Of a stretch of DNA of 64,000 nucleotides, positions 34,791 through 43,809 are shown piece by piece; position 1 is the stretch's first letter; the number at the start of each line of letters is the position of its first letter. The notes under the pieces are model-generated. The model made no database searches. It was not told the origin of the DNA and was given only the letters and a program-made list of their open reading frames with translations. The stretch spans positions 5,022,001 through 5,086,000 of the forward strand of contig NZ_CP108054.1 in assembly GCF_036173125.1 (NCBI RefSeq), given 5' to 3'. The stretch comes from Streptomyces sp. NBC_00286 (GTDB lineage: Bacteria > Actinomycetota > Actinomycetes > Streptomycetales > Streptomycetaceae). Position numbers and translations under genes: made by a program.

Positions 34791-35570
34791 TCAGCGGTCC
34801 TCGGTGATGGTGGTCGCGATGCCGTCGGTGAGCTTGACCTCGGCGGAGACGCCGTTTTTGGCGGCGGCCTCCAGTTCGGCCGGGGTGCACTGGGTCAGCT
34901 CGGCGGAGTTCGGGCTTCCGCAGATGGTGCCCGCTCCGTAGATCAGGGTGTCGTCGGCGATGAAGAAGGCCTGCTCGACGCCCTTCATGTCGGACACCGT
35001 GAACTTGCCGGGCGCGAGGTAGCTGACGTTGCCGAACCATGTGCCGTTGACGCCCCCGGGGGTGCCGTTCTGCGCGTCGTGCCGTTCGCGGACCACGGTG
35101 GCGACGCCGTCCTTCATCGTCACGTCGGCGGTGACGGCCTTCTGCTTGGTGGCGGTCTCCAGCTCGTCGAGCGTGCACTGCGGGCGCTCCTCGGACTGCG
35201 GGCTGCCGCACACCTGGCCCGCGCCGTATACGAGCGTGTCCTCGGCGACGAAGAACGCCTGCTCCGTCTTGCCCGGGACCGTCACGGTGTACTTGCCCGG
35301 GGCGAGGTAACTGACCGTGCCGTTCTTGAACGTCCCGCTGACGCCCGACTTGGCGCCCGAGCCGTTGTTCGCGACCGGTGCCGAGTCCACCGAGTCCTGG
35401 TCCGTCGAGGACTTGGAGGTCCCGGAGTCCTTGGAGGCCTTGGACGACGAGCTGCCGGAGGACTTCGACGTGCCGGACGAGGAGTCGTTCTGGCACGCCG
35501 TCATCATTAATCCGGCGGTGGTGATCGCGGCGGTGACGACGAAGGCCTTGCGCAGGTGGCGGTTCATCAT
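34791..35570 (-). CDS. lipoprotein with two tandem ~80-residue modules
   Basis: 259 residues. The signal peptide ends in a lipobox (LMMTAC), followed by a Ser/Lys-rich spacer (SSSGTSKSSGSSSSKASKDS). Two homologous modules follow. Module 1 starts GTFKNGTVSYLAPGKYTV and module 2 starts GTWFGNVSYLAPGKFTV; both continue EQAFF(V/I)A(E/D)DTL(V/I)YGAG, CGSP and CT-x-x-EL and end in a DG(V/I)AT segment. Each module has two Cys that could form a disulfide. GGAAGGG precedes the ATG pair at 35570. No known family was recognised. It probably binds something at the cell surface. Confidence 0.88.
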   Translation of the reverse strand: MMNRHLRKAFVVTAAITTAGLMMTACQNDSSSGTSKSSGSSSSKASKDSGTSKSSTDQDSVDSAPVANNGSGAKSGVSGTFKNGTVSYLAPGKYTVTVPGKTEQAFFVAEDTLVYGAGQVCGSPQSEERPQCTLDELETATKQKAVTADVTMKDGVATVVRERHDAQNGTPGGVNGTWFGNVSYLAPGKFTVSDMKGVEQAFFIADDTLIYGAGTICGSPNSAELTQCTPAELEAAAKNGVSAEVKLTDGIATTITEDR

Positions 35571-35767
35571 GGAAAACCCTTCCTGGGGCGCGGAGTTGCG
35601 GGACCTGGTGGGGCGTCGGCGCGCTTCCGCCGTGCCCCGCTGTGTGATCACTATGAGGTCCCGAAAGCCCCGCAGGTCACGCTCGTCCCCGCTTCACGAC
35701 ACCGTTGTCACGCGCCCATGACAGAGCAACATCTCGGCTGCGAAGGGCAGTTACGGACAACCACGCT

Positions 35768-35833
35768 GCGTCAGGCAGACAACCGGGCCGCGTCAGGCCG
35801 ACCCGTGCGCCGCATCAGGCCGACACGTGCGCC
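35768..35833. repeat. 22-bp tandem repeat, three copies
   Basis: Units start at 35768, 35790 and 35812 with GCGTCAGGC, GCGTCAGGC and GCATCAGGC. The second and third share 20 of 22 bases (GACCCGTGCGCC / GACACGTGCGCC); the first has diverged. The array ends 3 bp from the transporter's stop codon. Confidence 0.8.
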
Positions 35834-35835
35834 GG

Positions 35836-37149
35836 TCACGCGGGCACGTGCACCGTCTCCACCCGGCTCGCGACCAGCCGTTCGCGCTCACGGCGAGCCG
35901 CCTGGCGGCGCAGCCGCAGGATCTGGCCGAGGCCGAGGGCCTGGAGCACGAACACGGCGGAGAAGGCGATGCCGTAGTCGTCGCCGGTCACGTCCAGCAG
36001 CGCACCGATCGCGAACAGCGTCGTCATCGAGGCCACGAAACCACCCATGTTGGTGATTCCGGAGGCCGTGCCCTGACGCTCGGGCGGGTTCGCGGGGCGG
36101 GCGAAGTCGAAGCCGATCATCGAAGCGGGGCCGCAGGCGCCGAGCACCGTGCAGAGCACGATCAGCAGCCACATCGGTGCGTGGTCGGCGGGATAGGCGA
36201 GCGTGGCGGCCCAGACGGCCGCCGTCGACAGCACCGTGCCGAGCGCCAGCGGAAGCCGTGCCGCGTGGTGCCGGGCGACGATCTGCCCGTACACCAGGCC
36301 GATGACCATGTTGGAGAGCACGACCAGCGTCAGCAGCTCACCGGCCGTCGCCCGCGAAAGACCCTGCGCCTCGACGAGGAACGGCATCCCCCACAGCAGC
36401 AGGAACACCATCGCCGGGAACTGCGTCGTGAAGTGCACCCACAGCCCGAGCCGCGTCCCGGGCTCCCGCCAGGACGCGACGATCTGCCGGCGCACATACG
36501 CGCCGCCCCGGTGCGGGAACGGCTCCGGCTCGTGCCCCTCGGGGTGGTCCTTGAGGAACAGCAGCATCAGTACGAGGACGACGACGCCCGCGAGCGAGCT
36601 CCCCGCGAAGGCCGCGGTCCAGCCGACGCCGTGCAGCAGCCGGGCCAGGACGAGCGTCGAGACGAGGTTGCCCGCCATGCCCACCAGGCCCGCCATCTGC
36701 GCGACCATCGGGCCGCGCCGGGCGGGGAACCAGCGCGCGCCGAGCCGCAGCACGCTGATGAACGTCATCGCGTCGCCGAGGCCTAGCAGTGCGCGGGCGG
36801 CCAGGGCCATCCCGTACGAGGGTGAGAAGGCGAAGCCCAGCTGACCTGCCGTGAACAGGAGTACGCCGATGGTCAGCACCTTCTTGGTGCCGAGCCGGTC
36901 CACCAGCAGGCCGACGGGTATCTGCATGCCCGCGTAGACGAGGAGCTGGAGGATCGAGAAGGTGGACAGCGCGGAGGCGCCCACGTCGAAGCGGTCGGCT
37001 GCGTCGAGTCCGGCCACCCCCAGGGACGTACGGAAGATGACCGCGACGAAGTAGACGGAGACGCCGACGGACCAGACGAGGACGGCGCGACGGCCGCCCG
37101 GCGGGTCGCCGGGGAGGGCGGCGGGCGTGGAGCGTGCCCGAGAGGTCAT
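35836..37149 (-). CDS. MFS transporter
   Basis: 437-residue inner-membrane carrier with 12 predicted helices. It has the MFS loop motif LLVDRLGTKKVLTIGVLL between helices 2 and 3. Similarity in style is to the nitrate/hexuronate-like uptake subgroup (QIPVGLLVDRLG, GLGDAMTFISVLRLGARWFP), so an organic anion is a reasonable guess. Its ATG overlaps the stop of the GntR gene (ATGA), so the regulator and transporter form one unit and the regulator's ligand is probably the transported compound. Confidence 0.93.
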   Translation of the reverse strand: MTSRARSTPAALPGDPPGGRRAVLVWSVGVSVYFVAVIFRTSLGVAGLDAADRFDVGASALSTFSILQLLVYAGMQIPVGLLVDRLGTKKVLTIGVLLFTAGQLGFAFSPSYGMALAARALLGLGDAMTFISVLRLGARWFPARRGPMVAQMAGLVGMAGNLVSTLVLARLLHGVGWTAAFAGSSLAGVVVLVLMLLFLKDHPEGHEPEPFPHRGGAYVRRQIVASWREPGTRLGLWVHFTTQFPAMVFLLLWGMPFLVEAQGLSRATAGELLTLVVLSNMVIGLVYGQIVARHHAARLPLALGTVLSTAAVWAATLAYPADHAPMWLLIVLCTVLGACGPASMIGFDFARPANPPERQGTASGITNMGGFVASMTTLFAIGALLDVTGDDYGIAFSAVFVLQALGLGQILRLRRQAARRERERLVASRVETVHVPA

Positions 37150-37856
37150 CGGACCTCACCCCGGGCCAGGTTGGAGAACCAGCTGACGTGCCGGTGGACC
37201 AGGTCGACGGCCGCCTCCGCGTCTCCGGAGCGCAGCGCTTCGAGGATCTCGCGATGTTCGGTGAGCGTCTTGGTGATGCGGTCGGGGTGGGCGTGCATCA
37301 CGGCGACGCCCATGCGCAACTGCCGGTCGCGGAGCTGGTCGTAGAGCCGCGAGAGAATCTCGTTCCCGCCGCTGCGGACGATCTCGGCGTGGAAGCAGCG
37401 GTCGGTGACGGCGGCGCCCGCCAGATCCCCGGCCTCCGCCTGCTCCTTCTGCTTCTCGAGAAGCTGCGTGAGGCGCTCGATGAGCGCGGGCGAGGCCGGC
37501 ACCGCCTTGCGGATCGCGTGCTCCTCGACGAGCTGCCGGGTCTCCACGACGTCGGCGATCTCCTGAGCGGAGACGGGCAGGACCAGCGCACCCTTCTTCG
37601 GGTAGAGCTTGATCAGCCCCTCGACCTCGAGCTTCAGCAGCGCCTCGCGAACGGGGGTGCGCGAAACCCCGACCGCCTCGGCCAGCTCGCCCTCGGTGAG
37701 CAGCGTCCCACCCTCGTAACGGCGCTCCAGGACGCCCTGCTTGACGTGCGCGTAGACGCGTTCGGCGGCGGGGGGCTGCTTGGCGGGCGATTGCTTGGCG
37801 GAGCGGGCCGCGGACGACGCGGTCCCGGTCGAGGTCGGGGAGGGTGCTGCAGGCAT
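37146..37856 (-). CDS. GntR-family regulator, FadR/FCD subgroup
   Basis: 236 residues. A Ser/Ala-rich leader of ~30 residues is followed by the winged helix (ERVYAHVKQGVLERRYEGG, LTEGELAEAVGVSRTPVREAL, LEVEGLIKLYPKKGALV). The FCD ligand domain has metal-binding His residues (CFHAEIVRSGGN, TLTEHREILEAL, DLVHRHVSWF). It is translated together with the MFS gene and divergent from dacA. It may act as a repressor that responds to an organic acid. The start at 37856 is the first ATG with a sensible N-terminus; a TATCTAT-like -10 lies just upstream, so the leader would be very short. Confidence 0.9.
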   Translation of the reverse strand: MPAAPSPTSTGTASSAARSAKQSPAKQPPAAERVYAHVKQGVLERRYEGGTLLTEGELAEAVGVSRTPVREALLKLEVEGLIKLYPKKGALVLPVSAQEIADVVETRQLVEEHAIRKAVPASPALIERLTQLLEKQKEQAEAGDLAGAAVTDRCFHAEIVRSGGNEILSRLYDQLRDRQLRMGVAVMHAHPDRITKTLTEHREILEALRSGDAEAAVDLVHRHVSWFSNLARGEVR

Positions 37857-38069
37857 GCGCACAGCATAGATACAACACGTACGCATCGTCGCGGGCCGTC
37901 CAGGATTCGGGACGTACGGCGCTAAGGACACCCCGCCTCACGGATGGTGCAACCACCTGTGCTACTTACGTGTCATACGTGTCGCAGGGGCAGGCGATCC
38001 GCTCAGTCGCCGCCAAGTGACGCCCCCCTAGGGGCATTTGGGGCATACGACGTAATCGGGGTACTTAAC

Positions 38070-38969
38070 TTGAAAACCGGCATTTGGAGCGCAGGGGTTC
38101 GCAGAGCCGCCGCCGTGGTCATCACCACCGGAGCCATGCTCGCGACCGGCGCCCTCACCGCGGCGCCCGCGCAGGCCCTCACCAAGCCCACGATCGCCGC
38201 CAAGGGCGGCTACGTGATGAACAACGGCACGGCCAGGACGCTCTACACAAAGGCCGCGGACACCCGCCGCTCCACCGGCTCCACCACGAAGATCATGACC
38301 GCGAAGGTCGTACTGTCGCAGCCGAACCTCAACCTGGACGCCAAGGTCACGGTCCAGAAGGCATACAGCGACTACATCGTCCAGAACAACTGGGCCTCGA
38401 ACGCCAAGCTGATCGTCGGAGACAAGGTCACGGTCCGTCAGCTGCTGTACGGGCTGATGCTGCCGTCCGGCTGCGATGCCGCGTACGCGCTCGCCGACAA
38501 GTTCGGCTCCGGCTCGACGCGGGCCGCCCGCGTGAAGTCGTTCATCGGCAAGATGAACAAGCAGGCCAGGGACCTCGGCCTGACGAACACCCACTTCGAC
38601 TCGTTCGACGGCATCGGCAGGGGCGCGAACTACTCCACGCCGCGCGACCTGACGAAGCTCGCCAGCAGCGCGATGAAGAGCCCCACGTTCCGCTCGATCG
38701 TCAAGACGAAGAAGTACACGGCGAAGACGACCACGAGGACCGGCGGCACCCGCACGATGGCGCCCTGGACGAACACGAACCCCCTCCTCGGCACCTACAC
38801 CGGCGCCATCGGCGTCAAGACCGGCTCCGGCCCGGAGGCCAAGTACTGCCTGGTCTTCGCCGCCACGAGGAACGGCAAGACGGTCATCGGCACGGTGCTG
38901 GCGTCGACTTCGTCGACGAGTCGGGCATCGGATGCGAAGAAGATGATGGATTACGCGTTCAGGCGGTAG
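38070..38969 (+). CDS. dacA: D-alanyl-D-alanine carboxypeptidase (PBP, S11 family)
   Basis: Periplasm-facing serine peptidase that trims the terminal D-Ala of peptidoglycan stems. Numbered from the TTG start at 38070 (GGGG 8 nt upstream), a Sec signal ends at AQA (~36). The active-site motifs are STTK at 71-74, SGC at 133-135 (in place of the usual SGN/SxN) and KTG at 250-252. At 299 residues it lacks the C-terminal PBP5-type domain and membrane anchor, so it is probably released or loosely bound. A terminator follows. Confidence 0.92.
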   Translation: MKTGIWSAGVRRAAAVVITTGAMLATGALTAAPAQALTKPTIAAKGGYVMNNGTARTLYTKAADTRRSTGSTTKIMTAKVVLSQPNLNLDAKVTVQKAYSDYIVQNNWASNAKLIVGDKVTVRQLLYGLMLPSGCDAAYALADKFGSGSTRAARVKSFIGKMNKQARDLGLTNTHFDSFDGIGRGANYSTPRDLTKLASSAMKSPTFRSIVKTKKYTAKTTTRTGGTRTMAPWTNTNPLLGTYTGAIGVKTGSGPEAKYCLVFAATRNGKTVIGTVLASTSSTSRASDAKKMMDYAFRR

Positions 38970-39014
38970 AGCGCCCTGGAGGCCGACGTCAGAGCGTCGG
39001 CTCCAGAGATACGA

Positions 39015-39062
39015 CGGAGAGGGCCCGCCAGCGCCTACACGGCACGCGACGGGCCCTCTCCG
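39015..39062. terminator. hairpin between dacA and the YciI gene
   Basis: 13-bp perfect stem (CGGAGAGGGCCCG / CGGGCCCTCTCCG) with a 22-nt loop, between convergent genes. Confidence 0.75.
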
Positions 39063-39121
39063 AACCCCGGCACCGGCCGGCGGCGCCGGAGCCACCCGTT
39101 CCTGAACGCAGACGCAGGCAC

Positions 39122-39511
39122 TCACGCAGGGCGCGGCGGCACGGCGTGCAGCTCCACCGGGATGTTCACGGGCTCGCCGCCCGGGCCGGGGGACACGGAA
39201 ATCCGAGCGGCGATCTCCACCGCGCGCTCCATGCTGTCCACCTCGATCACCCAGTAACCGACCAGGAACTGTTCGTCCGGCCGGTACGGCCCCTGCGTGA
39301 CCCGAGGTTCACCACCGGGGACGGCCTGCACCGTCGTAACCGCCTGGGGACCGGCAAGACCGCGGTCCTCCAGCAGCTCACCCCGCTTGCGCAACTCCTC
39401 GTCGAGCTCGACGTTGTACCGCACCAGCCGCTGCACGTCCTCCCCGGTCAGCGACCCCATGATCGCGTCCCAGTCATCGCGCTTGGACAACATCTGCACC
39501 ATGTACTGCAC
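39122..39511 (-). CDS. YciI/DGPF-family protein
   Basis: 129 residues forming a dimeric alpha+beta barrel of the YCII-related type. The DGPF-like signature is altered to QGPYRPDEQFLVGYWVIEVD. The N-terminal strand is MQYMVQML and the C-terminal strand has VELHAVPPRP. In actinobacteria these proteins often accompany ECF sigma factors; none is adjacent here. Function unknown. Confidence 0.88.
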   Translation of the reverse strand: MQYMVQMLSKRDDWDAIMGSLTGEDVQRLVRYNVELDEELRKRGELLEDRGLAGPQAVTTVQAVPGGEPRVTQGPYRPDEQFLVGYWVIEVDSMERAVEIAARISVSPGPGGEPVNIPVELHAVPPRPA

Positions 39512-39592
39512 GCCGGTCCTCCCATTCCCTCACTGAACCGCTCGCTCTTATTGACCGATTCGGGTGCGGGAACTCATCGCCCGGCTCAGCGG

Positions 39593-39637
39593 AGAAAAAA
39601 AGAGGGGCGCCGCAATCCGAGATTGCGGCGCCCCTCT
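39593..39637 (-). terminator. intrinsic terminator of the first bkd operon
   Basis: 17-bp perfect stem (AGAGGGGCGCCGCAATC, 39601-39617, with its complement at 39621-39637), a CGA loop and a run of A on the left that gives a U tract on the minus strand. Confidence 0.93.
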
Positions 39638-39665
39638 CATCGTTGAACCCGTCCGGCCGAAGGCC

Positions 39666-41165
39666 TCACGCCCAAGTAATCAGCCGCTTCGGCTGCTCCA
39701 GGATCGCCGCCACATCCGCCAGCACCTTGGAGCCCAGCTCGCCGTCCACCAGGCGGTGGTCGAAGCTCAGCGCCAGCGTGGTGACCTGGCGGGGCTTGAC
39801 CTTGCCCTTGTGGACCCACGGCTGGAGCTTGATGGCGCCGACGGCGAGGATCGCGGACTCGCCCGGGTTGAGCAGGGGCGTGCCGGTGTCGACGCCGAAG
39901 ACGCCGACGTTCGTGATCGTGACCGTGCCGCCCTGCATTGCTGCCGGGGACGTCTTGCCCTCCCTGGCTGTCGACACCAACTCGCCCAAGGATTGCGCCA
40001 GTTCGGGCAGCGTTTTGGTGTGGGCGTCCTTGATGTTCGGGACGATCAGGCCGCGGGGGGTGGCCGCCGCGATGCCCAGGTTCACGTAGTGCTTGAGCAC
40101 GATCTCCTGGTTCGCCTCGTCCCAGGACGCGTTCACCTCGGGGTGCCGCTTGATCGCCACCAGGAGGGCCTTGGCGATGAGCAGGAGGGGGTTCACGCGT
40201 AGGCCCGCGAGGTCCTTGTCCTGCTTGAGTTCCTCGATGAGCTTCATCGTGCGGGTCACGTCGACCGTCACGAACTCCGTGACATGCGGTGCCGTGAACG
40301 CCGAGTCGATCATCGCGGTCGCCGTGGCCTTGCGGACGCCCTTGATGGGGATACGGGTCTCACGGGCGCCCTCGTGCGACACCGCCGCCGGTGCCTGTGC
40401 GGGAGCGGCGACAGGTGTCTGCACCGGCTCGGGGGCCGGGGGCGCCGACGCCGCGTACACGTCCTCGCGCGTGATGATCCCGTCCGGCCCGGACGGGGTG
40501 ACCGTCGCCAGGTCCACGCCGAGGTCCTTGGCCAGCTTGCGCACGGGCGGCTTCGCCAGCGGGCGGCCAGCCGCCGGAGCCGCACTACCGGCCGATGGCG
40601 GAGTGCCCACCGGAGACGGGCGGTCGGCAGGACTCGTGTGCCCGTTCAGCTCGCCCTGGACCGCGGCCGCAGCCGCAGCCTCGGGCTGCTGGGCCCCTGC
40701 CCGGGTCTGGGCCTGGGCCTGCTGAACCGGAACCCCCTTACGGGGACGCCGCTTCGTCGACGCCTCGGCCACGCCGTATCCGACCAGGACCGGTTTGCGC
40801 CCCTCGGGCTTCGGCGCCTCCTGAGCGGGCGGGGTCGTGGCCGGAGTCTCCGCAGGCGTCTCGGACTCCGCCGCCGGAGCAGGCCCACCGGCCCCGGCAG
40901 CCCCACCCCCCTCGTCGACCGTGATGATCGCCGTGCCTACGTCGACCGTCGTCCCTTCGGGGAACCGAAGCTCCCGCACGACCCCGTTGTACGGAATCGG
41001 CAGCTCGACGGCCGCCTTCGCCGTCTCGACCTCGCAGACCACCTGCCCGTCCGTGACGGAGTCACCAGGCTGCACGTACCACTTGAGGATCTCGGCCTCG
41101 GTGAGTCCCTCGCCCACGTCGGGCATCTTGAACTCCCGCACGGACGCTTCCGTCATCGTCGTCAC
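39666..41165 (-). CDS. bkdC: branched-chain 2-oxoacid dehydrogenase E2 (operon 1)
   Basis: 499-residue dihydrolipoyl acyltransferase. The lipoyl domain has the modified Lys in CEVETAKAAVELPIPY (~50). A Pro/Ala linker, the E1/E3-binding domain (AKPPVRKLAKDLGVDLATVT) and the acyltransferase domain with the catalytic FDHRLVDGELG near the end follow. The GTG at 41165 (before ACGACGATG) has AGGAG six bases upstream; ATG 41156 is the alternative. It is the last gene of the three-gene operon, 10 bp after E1 beta. Symbols for the two Streptomyces operons vary (bkdABC/bkdFGH). Confidence 0.95.
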   Translation of the reverse strand: MTTMTEASVREFKMPDVGEGLTEAEILKWYVQPGDSVTDGQVVCEVETAKAAVELPIPYNGVVRELRFPEGTTVDVGTAIITVDEGGGAAGAGGPAPAAESETPAETPATTPPAQEAPKPEGRKPVLVGYGVAEASTKRRPRKGVPVQQAQAQTRAGAQQPEAAAAAAVQGELNGHTSPADRPSPVGTPPSAGSAAPAAGRPLAKPPVRKLAKDLGVDLATVTPSGPDGIITREDVYAASAPPAPEPVQTPVAAPAQAPAAVSHEGARETRIPIKGVRKATATAMIDSAFTAPHVTEFVTVDVTRTMKLIEELKQDKDLAGLRVNPLLLIAKALLVAIKRHPEVNASWDEANQEIVLKHYVNLGIAAATPRGLIVPNIKDAHTKTLPELAQSLGELVSTAREGKTSPAAMQGGTVTITNVGVFGVDTGTPLLNPGESAILAVGAIKLQPWVHKGKVKPRQVTTLALSFDHRLVDGELGSKVLADVAAILEQPKRLITWA

Positions 41166-41175
41166 GACCCTCTCC

Positions 41176-42156
41176 TCAGTACGCCAGCGAGCGGTCGACG
41201 GCATCGAGCACCCGGTCCAGGCCCGGAAGGTACTCGTCCTCCAGGCGTGCCGGCGGATACGGGGCGTGGTAGCCGCCGACCCGCAGAACGGGTGCCTCCA
41301 GGTGGTAGAAGCACCGCTCCGTGATGCGCGCGGCGATCTCCGCACCGGAGCCGAAGAACACCGGGGCCTCGTGGACCACGACCAGGCGGCCGGTCTTCTG
41401 GACCGAGGCCTGGACGGTGTCGAAGTCGATCGGCGAGACCGAGCGCAGGTCCAGGACCTCCAGCGACTTGCCCTCCTCCTCGGCAGCGTTCGCGACCTCC
41501 TGGCAGACCTTCACCATCGGGCCGTACGCGGCCAGCGTCAGGTCGCCGCCCTCGCGCACGACACGGGCCTTGTGCAGCGGCCCGGGGATCGCCTCGGCGT
41601 CGACCTCGGACTTGTCCCAGTACCGCCGCTTGGGCTCGAAGAAGATCACCGGGTCGTCGCTGTGGATGGCCTGCTGCATCATCCAGTAGGCGTCGCTCGC
41701 GTTCGACGGCGAGACCACCTTCAGGCCCGCCACATGCGCGAACAGCGCCTCCGGGGACTCCGAGTGGTGCTCTACGGCGCCGATTCCGCCACCGTACGGA
41801 ATGCGGATGACGACCGGCAGCTTGATCTTGCCGAGCGCCCGCGCGTGCATCTTCGCGAGCTGCGTGACGATCTGGTCGTACGCCGGGAACACGAAGCCGT
41901 CGAACTGGATCTCCACCACCGGGCGGTAGCCGCGCAGTGCGAGGCCGATCGCCGTGCCGACGATGCCCGACTCGGCGAGCGGGGTGTCGATGACCCGGTC
42001 CTCGCCGAAGTCCTTCTGCAGACCGTCGGTGACCCGGAAGACACCGCCGAGCTTGCCGACGTCCTCGCCCATGATCAGGACCTTGGGATCGGCGTCGAGG
42101 GCCGTACGCAGCGATTCGTTGATCGCCTTGGCCAGCGCCATCTTTTCTGCCGCCAT
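41176..42156 (-). CDS. bkdB: branched-chain 2-oxoacid dehydrogenase E1 beta (operon 1)
   Basis: 326-residue thiamine-diphosphate-dependent subunit that, with E1 alpha, decarboxylates branched-chain 2-oxoacids. Typical segments: MGEDVGKLGGVFRVTDGLQ, DTPLAESGIVGTAIG, RIPYGGGIGAVEHHSESPEA, FFEPKRRYWDKSEV and LEVLDLRSVSPIDFD. It starts 2 bp after the E1 alpha stop. Its products isobutyryl-, isovaleryl- and 2-methylbutyryl-CoA feed branched fatty acids and polyketide starters (family knowledge). Confidence 0.96.
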   Translation of the reverse strand: MAAEKMALAKAINESLRTALDADPKVLIMGEDVGKLGGVFRVTDGLQKDFGEDRVIDTPLAESGIVGTAIGLALRGYRPVVEIQFDGFVFPAYDQIVTQLAKMHARALGKIKLPVVIRIPYGGGIGAVEHHSESPEALFAHVAGLKVVSPSNASDAYWMMQQAIHSDDPVIFFEPKRRYWDKSEVDAEAIPGPLHKARVVREGGDLTLAAYGPMVKVCQEVANAAEEEGKSLEVLDLRSVSPIDFDTVQASVQKTGRLVVVHEAPVFFGSGAEIAARITERCFYHLEAPVLRVGGYHAPYPPARLEDEYLPGLDRVLDAVDRSLAY

Positions 42157-42158
42157 CG

Positions 42159-43322
42159 CTACTCGCCCTCCCCTTCCGCTACGAACGACGCCTGGTAGGC
42201 GGCGAACTGGGCCCGCTCCTCGTCGACGAGCGCGTGCCCGTCCGCGTACACGTTCTCGAAGATGGCGAAGTGGTCCGGATCCGGCATGGCACGGACCACT
42301 TCGCGCACTCGCCTGCCCAACGCCTCGCTCTCGGCTTCGAGTTCCCCGAAAAATCCCTCATTCGTGTCAGTTTCGGACGCCAGATAGCTGCGCAGGCGCT
42401 GGATCGGGTCCTTCGCCTCCCAGGAAATCCGCTCGTCGTCGTGCCGATAGCGGCTCGGGTCGTCGGAGGTGGTGTGCGCGCCCATGCGGTACGTGAAGGC
42501 CTCGACGAGCGTGGGTCCCTCACCCCGCCGGGCCCGCTCCAGGGCCCACTTGGTGACGGCCAGGCAAGCCAGTACGTCATTGCCGTCGACGCGTACGCCC
42601 GGGAAGCCGTATCCCTGCGCCCGCTGGTAGAGCGGGACGCGGGTCTGCTTCTCGGTGGGCTCGGAGATCGCCCACTGGTTGTTCTGGCAGAAGAACACCA
42701 CGGGGGCGTTGTAGACCGCGGAGAAGGTGAACGATTCCGCAACATCGCCCTGGCTGGAGGCGCCGTCCCCGAAGTACGCGATCACGGCCGAGTCCGCGCC
42801 GTCCTTGGCCACGCCCATCGCGTAGCCGGTGGCGTGCAGGGTCTGCGAGCCGATGACGATCGTGTAGAGGTGGAAGTTGTTGCTGTTGGGGTCCCAGCCG
42901 CCGTTGTTCACGCCGCGGAACATGCCGAGCAGATTGGTCGGGTCGACGCCGCGGCACCAGGCGACGCCGTGCTCGCGGTAGGTCGGGAAGACGTAGTCGT
43001 CGTCGCGCAGGGCCCGCCCGGAGCCGATCTGGGCGGCCTCCTGGCCGAGCAGCGAGGCCCACAGGCCCAGCTCGCCCTGGCGCTGCAAAGAGGTCGCCTC
43101 GGCGTCGAAGCGGCGGGTGAGCACCATGTCGCGGTACAGACCGCGCAGCTCTTCGGGGGTGATGTCGGCGACGTACGGGTCGTACTCGGCGTGCTTGACG
43201 CGCTTGCCCTCCGGCGTCAGCAACTGCACCAGTTCGGTGCCTTTGCTCGCCGGCTTTTTGGCGCTGGTGCGTTTCGTACCGGCGCTGCGTCGCGGCTTGC
43301 GCGCGGCAGTGCTCTCCACGGT
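42159..43322 (-). CDS. bkdA: branched-chain 2-oxoacid dehydrogenase E1 alpha (operon 1)
   Basis: 387 residues. The thiamine diphosphate motif is GDGASSQGDVAESFTFSAVY with NN in FFCQNNQWAIS. The phosphorylation-loop region is MGAHTTSDDPSRYR. The GTG at 43322 has GGAGGAG upstream. It begins with a basic Lys/Arg/Ala tail of ~30 residues (ARKPRRSAGTKRTSAKKPAS) that the second operon's E1 alpha lacks. It is the first gene of the operon. Confidence 0.95.
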   Translation of the reverse strand, partial: TVESTAARKPRRSAGTKRTSAKKPASKGTELVQLLTPEGKRVKHAEYDPYVADITPEELRGLYRDMVLTRRFDAEATSLQRQGELGLWASLLGQEAAQIGSGRALRDDDYVFPTYREHGVAWCRGVDPTNLLGMFRGVNNGGWDPNSNNFHLYTIVIGSQTLHATGYAMGVAKDGADSAVIAYFGDGASSQGDVAESFTFSAVYNAPVVFFCQNNQWAISEPTEKQTRVPLYQRAQGYGFPGVRVDGNDVLACLAVTKWALERARRGEGPTLVEAFTYRMGAHTTSDDPSRYRHDDERISWEAKDPIQRLRSYLASETDTNEGFFGELEAESEALGRRVREVVRAMPDPDHFAIFENVYADGHALVDEERAQFAAYQASFVAEGEGE

Positions 43323-43809
43323 CACGTGTGCTCCTCCGTCGGTCCGGCCCCCCGGGATTGCCGGGTGACCAGTGCGGCTCGCCTGTTCCGGTACCCGTGC
43401 ACGGGTAGGTGCCCTCGGCCGGGAACAGGCGTGACAGGTGCCCCGGCGAGCGCCCTGCAACTAGCACGTTACCCAGTGCCCCACACCCGTGGGAAACCCC
43501 TCCTGACCTGCGTTTTTGCTTGGATATCCAAGTAGTTTTTAGTCGGATTTCCTAACAGATCACTCAGGTCGGGAGCAGCCGCTGGTCACAGCCTTGCAGG
43601 GGGCCGGAACACCGGCACGTTATCCCGGTCACCCTGGGGACGGGAAGAGTTCGCCTTGGTGGAGCAGTGAGCACGTTTGGCCTCGCCCCCTCCCTCGCAC
43701 CCCACCTGGGTGCCGGGGAGCCTCCCGAAACGGCACGCGCGCGTGGAGCCCGTTTTCGGGCCGCACGCGCGCGTAGAGGGTGCTTCGAGGCCGGTCTCAG
43801 GCCTAGCGC
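43323..43809. promoter_or_regulatory. promoter region of bkd operon 1, with palindromes
   Basis: No gene was seen in this stretch. It holds a perfect 14-bp palindrome CTTGGATATCCAAG (43519-43532) and an inverted repeat TTAG-N9-CTAA (43539-43555), both in an A/T-rich patch about 200 bp upstream of the E1 alpha start; these are likely promoter and operator elements. Nearer the kinase gene lie the palindrome CACGCGCGCGTG (43734-43745) and the imperfect pair CCCGAAACGG / CCCGTTTTCGGG around it, which may terminate the kinase transcript. Confidence 0.5.
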
